Source of the DNA: Mycoplana rhizolycopersici
Lineage (GTDB): Bacteria; Pseudomonadota; Alphaproteobacteria; Rhizobiales; Rhizobiaceae
Length of the DNA: 64,000 nt
Assembly: GCF_013378445.1 (NCBI RefSeq)
Contig: NZ_JABXYK010000004.1
Coordinates: forward strand, 186,001 to 250,000
Reading direction: 5' to 3'
Below the pieces are notes generated by a model. It was not told the origin of the DNA. It did not search any database and saw only the letters and a list, made by a program, of their open reading frames with translations. The stretch's first letter is position 1. Every line of letters starts with the position of its first letter. The translations under genes and the position numbers were made by a program. This document shows positions 53,221 through 61,900 of the stretch, piece after piece.

Positions 53221-56200
53221 TCACCTGTCCCGGAAGGGGATCGGTGCATACATCTCGATGATCTGCAGGAGGGCGTCTCCAGGCGGTTGTTCGGCGAACA
53301 CCCGGTGCGGGTCGATTGTGTCCTCGACCTCCGGAGGGAAGAATGCGCGCCAGGCATCGCTACGCCATGTGGCGATATCGCTGTCCGCCACCGTTGGCTT
53401 TCCGGTGCGCACGGTCAGGATGCGGCCGTAGAGCGGACCTTTTTCCGGCGGCACCGGCGGATTTCCCGTTTCGAAGGGTTCGAGCGTGATGTTGCCGCTG
53501 CCGTCCGCTTGGCCGTCCGGGGAATGATAGAGGCCAACGTAGGCTTCGTCGGTTCCGCCCGCGCCGTTGGCGATCCCTGCAGTCACCAGAAGCAGGCTGA
53601 ACAGCCCCTGGTCTTTCCGGCCCGCCGCCCGCTCCTTCGCAAGTCCGTTCGTTGCAGGCCAGCCACCTGCCGCAGCGAGCAGCAGCTTTGCTCTGTCTTG
53701 CGGATGGAGCTGCAGCGGAAGGCTGTCCACGGGCACCTTGCCGAGCCGGCCAAGCACCTCCATGTTGGGCAGGAATTGCGTCCAGCGCCCTTCGGTCGGC
53801 TCCGACAGCTGGAGTGCGCTGCTGACCCGGATGTCGCCTACGCTCGCGCAGGTCTTTTCAACCTTCATGTCGAGCGTCAACGGCTCGCCCGACGTATCCT
53901 CGGTGCCGCCGGGAGGCGGAGCGTTGAACCAACGGTCCTGCCATGCGAGGAACCAGTGCCCACCGGTTTCTCGCAGCAGCAGCACGATGTCGAACCACGC
54001 ATAGCGCGGTCCGCCAGCATTTTCGGGGTCGATCAGGGACGACCGGCGAACCGCTATGACACGTGCGTCGAAGCCGGACGCTTTCATGTCGAGCGTTCCT
54101 TCCCCGAAATCGAGCGCCCACTTCCCGCCGGCGCGAACGCCCTTGACCGTAAGCTCCCGGTTTCCGGCGCCGAGCCGGGCTTGCAGCACGAGCTGGATCG
54201 TTGCCTTTTCGCCGCTCGCGGCGATGTCGTGCTGGGTCAGCGAAATCTGCGCTGATGTCGAGTGGATCGGCGAAGCCTGCACGTCGTCCCAGTAGCTTTC
54301 GGTGGCTTCGGCGAGGGCGAGGCGGCGGAAGGCGATCTTGCCCATCCACCAGGCGGCGGGATCGGTATCGGCAAAGCCGGGCGCCCGGACGGCGAAGGAA
54401 CTGTTTAGGAAGAGGCCGGTTGCGGTACCGGTGTCGAAGCCATGTCCGAGCGGACCTGCAACCGCGAGCGGCGCCACGCTCGTGAGTTCTTCAATCTTCG
54501 GGGAGACGGAAGCCTGCGTTTGGCGCCCCAGTCCGTGGGTTCGCACCAGCGGGTCGGGACCGAATTCGGCCGCACGCGCGGGGGTCTCCTTGCCGGTTTC
54601 GGGATCGACCAGTTTCCTGCGATAGGCGATCTCTGTGCCGGCGAGCAGCCAATCGGCAAGGCCGGCCTGTTCGTACCAGGCGCCGTCAACGATCACCAGC
54701 ACGCCGGATACCGGCGAAAGCTCGCCGCCATCCTGCACAGCCCTCGTCAATGGAAGGACCGCCTTGATGCCCGGTTTCGGCGGAGGTTTCGTTGCCGTGG
54801 CAGGCCGCAGCATCCGGTACCAGCCGGTGGTCCAGCTGGCGCCGGCATTTGCCCAAAGGGCGCGCGGGCGTTCGAGCGCAATCCCGGCCCTCTCGTAGGC
54901 CGCCGTGTAGCGCGATACGGCGCGTGCCCTGAAGCGGAGATAGCGGGCCGGCTCCAGGCGCTGCGGCGCGTTGAGTGCGATGCGTATGGGGAGAGGCTGC
55001 GGTGGGTCGCCCGCGGTGACGGTCTCGGAAATCGGGACCGTTACCGTGAGATCGCCGAGCGTCTCGTCCAGCCGCTCGGCAAAGCCGAAGACGTCCCAGA
55101 GCAGGGGATAGCTTGACGGCGAGGGCGGTTCGCGCCGGTTCGCCGGATTGCTGTCGTTTGGATCTGCAGGGTCCCCGGCGGGAAAATCGTTGAAGCCGGC
55201 TGCCGGCTTGAACGGGAAGGCCGGCAGCGGCCGTCCCGTCCATCGCCAGGCCTGCGTGCCAACGGTGATCGATCCAACGGCGTCCATCGCAACGCTCGGC
55301 GTACGAGTGAACTCCAGACGGATATCTCCACCGCGTTCGTCTGCAGCCGCGGAGCCGCCTACGACACGGCCAGCTATGGCGGCGGCAAGTTCGGTCCGGG
55401 AGGGCATTTCCTGGGACGCGCCCTCGACGGCGAAGGCATGCAGGCTGAACAGGCGATAGGCATGGCCGTCCTTGTCCACCGGCAGTGCGCGGTCGGGCAG
55501 AGGCTTGTCGGGCAGGCTGCCGACGCAACTGTTACGCACGACCCGATCGAAGCGGCGCTGGCCGTCGGGCAAGACCGGATCGCTGAAGCGTTCCCTGCGC
55601 ACGGCTGCGAATATCTGCACGATCACCACGTCACCGGCAGCCAGCGTGACCGTCAGGCTGTCCTGGTCGAACAGGTCGTCATCCTGGCCTCCAAGCCTGC
55701 AATTCAGCATGAACGGCGACCTTGTGGCGAACGGTGCATCGACCGTCGTGCCCGGTTGCCATTGCCATGCCCATGGCAGTATCAGCGGAGCAAAGGCGCC
55801 GTCCGCAGCAACATTTGCGCCATCGCGCCGCACGCGCACGACGCGGATGGCAAGCCCGTCCACCGCCGGATCCTGCAGGACGAGGTCCTCGCGGATTTTT
55901 GCAATCCTCCTTTGCAGTTCTTCGGCGTCTTTCCCCCGTGCCGTCGCAAGCTGCCTTTCGCATTCATCGAGCTCCTGCGTCAGTGCTTGCTGCCGGTCCC
56001 GCAAGCCTTTTCGAAAGGTGCGAAATTCGTCGCGGTTCGGGTCGTCGCCTGCCAGTAGAGCCTCGTCCAAGGCGATCCATCTGTCGAAATCCTCAAGCGG
56101 CGTGACCGGCGGATCGATACGCAGTTGCAGCTTGCCGCACCTGCCATCGACCTTGCCGCGGCTGCCGTCGGCAAGAAGAACCGCCGTCTTCATTTTCAGT

Positions 56201-58989
56201 GGCCGGTTGGCCGAAGAGGACGGGGTTGGAAACCACGGCTCGACCACTTGCGATGGCAAGAGTATTTCCTCCGCCAGCGGACGCGTTTCCTTGCCGGGAA
56301 CGAGCGGATGGTAGCTTTGCCCATCCGGCATGGGATTGGCTGCCACACGCAACGCGCCAATGCCGGTGCGGCGCAGATAGGTGAAGCGGCGGACGATGTC
56401 GCTGTCGGCTTCAAAGAGGTCATCTGTCAGCTTCTCCGTCGCAAGCAGGGCCGGATGCTCCGTCTTTCTGATCATTTCCGGCAGCGCTCCCTGATTGGAG
56501 ATACCGAATGGAGCGATCTCGTAGGTCGCGCCATAGGTGAGGAACGGAATGAGCGTTGCCCTTGGTGCGCCGTCCTGCTTCGCCGGTTGAACGAGCCGTA
56601 CGATCCGGGGATCGGGGTCATTGTCCGGTTGGCGTTCGATCGCTGTGCTGTCCTGCATGTCGCCGATGATCGGATGATTGTCATAGACGACCGTTGCCTG
56701 CGGCGCGGGGCCGATGTAGCCGACCGGCAGTGCACCGAGTACGGTCCTGTCCGCCATCTTGAACTCGACCGGACAGGGGCCGCTGCCAAGCTTCTGGTCC
56801 GGATCGATTTCCGCATAGGATGCCGTCAGGCAGCACCAATCGCCCGGCGGTTGCGACCGGCGCATGAGAATGCCGTAGCCGGCGAGGTCGTCGTTGAAAT
56901 CCGCCTCGGAGGACCGGCTGACGACGAAACGGTCGATCTGCAGGGCCAGCGGATGGGCGTCGGGTGCCAGAGGGCCGCTCAGCAATGTTTCGCCGCCATC
57001 GTCCATGTCGGGCTCGGCGAACCACGATCGGACACGCCCGGCAACGGCAGCGTCGAGCGCGTCCGCGAATGCATCGCGAACGCCGGCCGGTAGCGCTGCG
57101 ACCCGTCCATGAAGGCTTTCGTAGGCGGCTTCCAGCCCCGCCGCTGACCCTGTCGTCTCACAGAGTGTGCCGAGAGCATAGGCTCCGATCGCCTCGCGGA
57201 TGCTGCCTTTCTCCGTCTCGCTTCCGCGCAGGAGATCGATATCGCGCGCGGTGCCTGGCGCAGACTTGCGCCAGATGCCGGCATCACAGATCCAGGGCAA
57301 GTCTATGTTGGCGCGCCGCAGAACGGAGACCATGTCGAACTGCTGCTGCAGCAGGCGCGCGAAGGCTTCGGCCGCATCGACCAGCCAACGCTGGAAGGTA
57401 GTGTCGGCTTCGGCCGCCTTGCGCCAGATGGCGAGCTGGATGGCGGCCGCATTGGCGGGGTCTACCGCGGCATCCACGATCTTGCGCAAGGGTGCCGCCT
57501 CATAGGGGCCATCGAGGTCCGGCGCACCGGCGGTCTGCTCGGTGATCGCCACTACGAAGGCCTCGCCGTCCGTAGGCAGATCCAGTGCCGGCGCGATGAC
57601 GCCGGCGAGCAGCGCGACCCATGCGGACAGCGCCGCGCCGGCACCTGTTCCGCCCATGCGAACCGCGTCGCGAAACGCCTTGTCGTCCTGTTCCAGCAGC
57701 GTGGCAAACCGCGCGGCACCTTCTGCATCAAGTTTCGCTTCGCGGACCAGCAGATTGACCTGCGCTATGATCGTCCGGTGAGCCGGCGAGCCATTCGGTC
57801 CTTCGAGCACCGAGCCGTCCGGCCTCGTGACGAGGCCAGGCCCGACGATGTCGCGCAGGGCGGCAAGCGTGGCAAGCGTCAGGCGGCGGGCACCTTCGCG
57901 TCTGTCGCCCGCAGCGATAGAGGCGTTCAGCGGTGATCCGGGTGCTGCGGCATCGCCCTCGAGAGCAAGCAGGAGGAGGCGCGGCAGGTCGAAGCCCTCG
58001 CTCGCACGCGCCGGAAGCTGCGCGAGCCAGTCCTCGAACCCGATGCCGGCGCGCGGGTTGTCGGATGCCGCGTCGCTATGCCTGCGTCGCACCCATAGGG
58101 TTTCGAGGTCGATGAAGCTCGCCGCACTTGCCGGAACCGAGACAGGATCGATCGCCCGGCAGATCGCTTCGACGGCATAGATGGTGAAGGGGGCCTTGTA
58201 CGGGATGGTCGCGATTGCGGATGTGCCGCTGCCCGACCATACGACCTGTGAGAAATCGGGTTCCAGAACCGTTCCGGAAATCAGCTTGAGCCGGGGTGCT
58301 GCCACCATCAGGCATTTTTCGCCAGCGTTCGGTTTCCTGATTGCTGTCAGTCTGGCGAACCGGACAAGGTTGAGGACGCCGTGCGGTATCGGCGCTGGCA
58401 GGCAAGCGAGGGCGGCCATAAGCGCTTCGTAGCGGTAATCACGCTTGTCCTCGTAGGTCTCGTCGATGCGCTGCCTGGAGTTGTCGTCCCCGAGCCCGGC
58501 CAGCACGAACGGGCAAAGCTGGGTGAAGTTTGCCGTATGTTCGGCTGATGCCAGCTCGGCAAGTGCGGCGTGACGAAGCGCGGCAATAGCCGCGTCCGTC
58601 AACTGGTAGTCCGGTGTGCCAGCACCGCCGCCGGCGGGAAGGGGGATGTCCTGAAGGGTGAAGCCGCTGGGGTCGGTAACCGGCGGTGCCGTTGGATTTC
58701 CGGCGGGAAAGGACGCCCAGAGCGCTTCGAATTCGACATCGCCGCCGATCCAGGGAAACAGCGGACCGGCCCCCTTCTCCAGCCGGTCGAGATAGCCGGA
58801 AAAGTCCGCGCCTCCGGCCTCCGGCAGGGGCAGCTCGCGGACGTCGGAGAACAGGGGTTCGGCGGCCTTGGCGACATCCTCGTCCAGATCGGTGGCGCGA
58901 AGTGCAGCGCCTGTCAGGCGCATGCCGACCACGGGCGCGTCCTTTGCGCCGGGGGCGCGCACGAGATCACAAAGAAGCACGAATTTCAT
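53221..58989 (-). CDS. Giant protein of unknown function (1922 residues)
   Basis: Second gene of the giant pair. No signal peptide; it begins MKFVLLCDLVRAPGAKDAPV, after GAGGG, ten bases after the partner stop. About 1-350 is mixed alpha/beta with an early FSGYLDRLEKGAGPLFPWIG. About 350-800 is helical and Ala/Asp-rich. A charged coiled coil follows at about 966-1036 (RQQALTQELDECERQLATAR). After 1040 it is rich in beta-like segments, Trp and Pro (RFRARAVSRYTAAYERAGIA), ending in the short motif ALLQIIEMYAPIPFRDR. I recognise no enzyme domain, repeat or membrane helix. Base and codon use look like the neighbours. Structural or scaffold role is a guess. Confidence 0.85.
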   Translation of the reverse strand: MKFVLLCDLVRAPGAKDAPVVGMRLTGAALRATDLDEDVAKAAEPLFSDVRELPLPEAGGADFSGYLDRLEKGAGPLFPWIGGDVEFEALWASFPAGNPTAPPVTDPSGFTLQDIPLPAGGGAGTPDYQLTDAAIAALRHAALAELASAEHTANFTQLCPFVLAGLGDDNSRQRIDETYEDKRDYRYEALMAALACLPAPIPHGVLNLVRFARLTAIRKPNAGEKCLMVAAPRLKLISGTVLEPDFSQVVWSGSGTSAIATIPYKAPFTIYAVEAICRAIDPVSVPASAASFIDLETLWVRRRHSDAASDNPRAGIGFEDWLAQLPARASEGFDLPRLLLLALEGDAAAPGSPLNASIAAGDRREGARRLTLATLAALRDIVGPGLVTRPDGSVLEGPNGSPAHRTIIAQVNLLVREAKLDAEGAARFATLLEQDDKAFRDAVRMGGTGAGAALSAWVALLAGVIAPALDLPTDGEAFVVAITEQTAGAPDLDGPYEAAPLRKIVDAAVDPANAAAIQLAIWRKAAEADTTFQRWLVDAAEAFARLLQQQFDMVSVLRRANIDLPWICDAGIWRKSAPGTARDIDLLRGSETEKGSIREAIGAYALGTLCETTGSAAGLEAAYESLHGRVAALPAGVRDAFADALDAAVAGRVRSWFAEPDMDDGGETLLSGPLAPDAHPLALQIDRFVVSRSSEADFNDDLAGYGILMRRSQPPGDWCCLTASYAEIDPDQKLGSGPCPVEFKMADRTVLGALPVGYIGPAPQATVVYDNHPIIGDMQDSTAIERQPDNDPDPRIVRLVQPAKQDGAPRATLIPFLTYGATYEIAPFGISNQGALPEMIRKTEHPALLATEKLTDDLFEADSDIVRRFTYLRRTGIGALRVAANPMPDGQSYHPLVPGKETRPLAEEILLPSQVVEPWFPTPSSSANRPLKMKTAVLLADGSRGKVDGRCGKLQLRIDPPVTPLEDFDRWIALDEALLAGDDPNRDEFRTFRKGLRDRQQALTQELDECERQLATARGKDAEELQRRIAKIREDLVLQDPAVDGLAIRVVRVRRDGANVAADGAFAPLILPWAWQWQPGTTVDAPFATRSPFMLNCRLGGQDDDLFDQDSLTVTLAAGDVVIVQIFAAVRRERFSDPVLPDGQRRFDRVVRNSCVGSLPDKPLPDRALPVDKDGHAYRLFSLHAFAVEGASQEMPSRTELAAAIAGRVVGGSAAADERGGDIRLEFTRTPSVAMDAVGSITVGTQAWRWTGRPLPAFPFKPAAGFNDFPAGDPADPNDSNPANRREPPSPSSYPLLWDVFGFAERLDETLGDLTVTVPISETVTAGDPPQPLPIRIALNAPQRLEPARYLRFRARAVSRYTAAYERAGIALERPRALWANAGASWTTGWYRMLRPATATKPPPKPGIKAVLPLTRAVQDGGELSPVSGVLVIVDGAWYEQAGLADWLLAGTEIAYRRKLVDPETGKETPARAAEFGPDPLVRTHGLGRQTQASVSPKIEELTSVAPLAVAGPLGHGFDTGTATGLFLNSSFAVRAPGFADTDPAAWWMGKIAFRRLALAEATESYWDDVQASPIHSTSAQISLTQHDIAASGEKATIQLVLQARLGAGNRELTVKGVRAGGKWALDFGEGTLDMKASGFDARVIAVRRSSLIDPENAGGPRYAWFDIVLLLRETGGHWFLAWQDRWFNAPPPGGTEDTSGEPLTLDMKVEKTCASVGDIRVSSALQLSEPTEGRWTQFLPNMEVLGRLGKVPVDSLPLQLHPQDRAKLLLAAAGGWPATNGLAKERAAGRKDQGLFSLLLVTAGIANGAGGTDEAYVGLYHSPDGQADGSGNITLEPFETGNPPVPPEKGPLYGRILTVRTGKPTVADSDIATWRSDAWRAFFPPEVEDTIDPHRVFAEQPPGDALLQIIEMYAPIPFRDR

Positions 58990-58999
58990 CGCGTGGCCC

Positions 59000-61900
59000 T
59001 CATGCAAAGCTGTCGAGATAGTGTGGTCGAGAAGAGGCTGCCGCGGCCTTGCCGGATGATGACGATTTCACCAGGTGATAGGTCACCGACTGGCGCACCT
59101 TGATTTCGCAACACCAGCAGATCCGGAAGCTGACCTCGATCGTCCCGCGTCCGACCATCGAGCCGTCGTCGCGATAGACGAGTTCCAGCAGCAGCGACAG
59201 GCCGATGTTGAAGCGTCCCAGGATGACGATACCGCCGCGCAGGAGGAAGATCACGGCAATGGAGAAGCTGGTTCCGCCACCTCCGTCACTCTCGAATTCG
59301 GCGTAGACGCCAAACATCGCGTAGACAAAACCGCGGCATGGCCCGAATGCGAAGTCGAGCCCGAGGCCGGCCGTGAGGCCGATCGAGACCGCGCTCGAGA
59401 GGCGGCCGGAGGCCGGAAAATAGGTCGCGCGCGTCTCGAGCCAACCGCCGCCGACCATGAGCCAGACACGCAGCGCGAACGGCTCGGCCTTGCGTCCCAT
59501 CGCCAGCGTCGTTGAAAGGGCGAAATCGCCGCGCTTTCCGCCGGATCTCGCCTTGATAAGGGCGAAGGAGCTCGAAAAGCGCAGGCCCGTTGCCGAGAAG
59601 GCGCCGAAGGAGAGCGGCGGCATCGGCAGTTCGAGCCGTGCGGCAAGGCCAGCCGGGAAGCCCTCTTCTTCCAGCATTTCGAGGAAGAAACCCGCGCCCG
59701 GTTCGCTGAAGGACTTGACCAGGTCCGACAGAAACCGGATCGAGCGATCCAGTCGAATGCGGCTCGGATCGATGTCGACATCCAGCCCCTTGCCGTCCTC
59801 GAACGTGACGCGCGTACGCTCCAGCGTCACCAACGGCCGGCCGCTGAAGGCGAGCTGCCAGTCGCCCACGATTTCTCCTCGCGTCGTGCGGCGCGTGATG
59901 CCGTCCAAACCTGCTGCGAAATCCGCAAGTGCCTCGAAGCGGCCACCGGCCATGGACAGTTCCAGTGGCCCCGCCTCGAAGATTTCGCAGCGATCCGGAA
60001 AGGGCGCTGCCGCTTCTGCCTTGGCCCACGCCGTCAGCGTCGCCTTGTCGAAACCGTGCGTCAGCTTGACCTTCTCGTTCAGGGATGCCGGCATTTTCAG
60101 GTTCCTGAAAAGGCCGTCCAGCTTCAGGCCGCCAAGGTCGGGGAAGAGCTTGCCGAAATCGAACTGGTCCATGCCCTTGGGAACCAGGCGATCGAGGATC
60201 TCGTCGGTGGGAACGCGGATGCCGAGCGCCTTGAGATCGTCATCGAGGCGGTTCATCAGCGCGACGACCGGCGAAGTCCGGATGGCATCGCGCGCATCGT
60301 CGAAGAAATAGGCGATGCGCTCGCGGTTGAATTTCAGGTTCGGCAGGATGGGCGACGTACCCGCTGCACGCACCAGCGCCAGCGTGTCGCCGGGGTTCTG
60401 GAACGTCGGCGCCTGCGACAGCCGCTCATAGCCCGCTTCGAGAATACGGATCTGGTCGCTGATCGATGCCGGCACCTGCTGGCGCAGGCCTGCTGCGACC
60501 GCATCGGCGGCGTCGCCGAGTTTGCCTGCCGCGTCTGCGATGATGGCGGTGAGATCGCCGGTTCCGGCCTTCAGCGCTGCGATGCACTCGTCCACCGATC
60601 GGATCAGGCGATCTTCCAGCGAAGAGATCGCGTCCTGTGCGGTTTGCACCATAGCTATGGAATCGGCAATTTCCTGTTCCACGACGTCGACGGTGGCGCC
60701 GAACTCGTCCAGCAGATTGCCTGACGCTCTTTTGATGGCATCCTTTGTCGCTGCTGCCTTGCCCGCCAGATCAACGGCGAAGGAACGAAGCGCGCCAAGC
60801 GCAGTCCGCAACGCCGCCAGTTTTTCTTCGATGGACGAACCCACCACAGCGCAGACGGCATGAAACTTGTCGATCTCGTCGGTGAGGTGCTGGTCGAGAT
60901 CGCGACCGAAGGCGGCGACCGCGTCGTCGCTGTCGGCAGCCATTTGGCGCCCCTGGGCGACGAGGCCCGTGAGATCGAGACATGCGCCATCCAGCGATGC
61001 GATCGCCTTGTCGATCGCCGCCCCTACCGCCGTCTGAATTGCCGCGAGGTCGAATGCGGCGTTCTGCGCCGTCTTGAGCGCTTGTCGGTGGAGCGAGACG
61101 AGCGTGTCCCGCACGTCGTTCAGGAATTCGTCGAGCGTCTTCTTTCCGCCAGCGAACAGCTGCAGGGTCTTGATCGAGCGCGGCAACTGCCTGCGCGCCG
61201 TCACCGCGATCGTTTCCAGTTTGGCGAGCAGCGAGCGGTGGAGCGCGTCATACGAGGCGACAAGCGTCCTCGCCTCGTCCGGCTCCGCGGCCTCCAGTTC
61301 ATCGCGAAGCTTTGCAGCCGCCGTCTTGAGCGTATTCCGCGCGGCGTTCATTTCACCCGCAAAGCCGTCGATCGCCCGGTCTAGCCGGGATAGCGCCTCG
61401 CCGACCTTGCCGGGGCTACGTGCGATGGCGGTTCTAACGGGCGTCAACGCCTCCTCGATGCGTCGTGCCAGGACTTCCGCCGTCGATGGGGTGACGCCCT
61501 CCGCCAGCTTGTCGAATCCGTCGATCAGCGCTTCGCTCGCCTTCAGCAATTGGTCGGCGCGCGCAACAAGGGCTGCTTCCACGCCGGACCAAAGCCGCGC
61601 TTCGGCCGTATCAACCTTATCGGTCCAATGTGATTTCGCATCCGCAAAGGCATCTTTTGCCCGCCGGGCAGCGGCTCCGATCGCCTGGCGTGCATTCGCG
61701 GCTTCCTTCCGGATGACGCTCTTGATGGTTCCAAGACGGTCGATCTCGGCATCCAGCGCCCGCCTGATTGCCGCCTCGTCGGGGCGGTGAAGGCTGAGCC
61801 GGCCGAGACTGGCGAGTGCCGCCTGCGCTTGCGCGAGGCCGTCATCGAGCACGCGTTCGAGCCGGCGCGCATCGGTAAGGACGCGATCGAGCTCCTGCCG

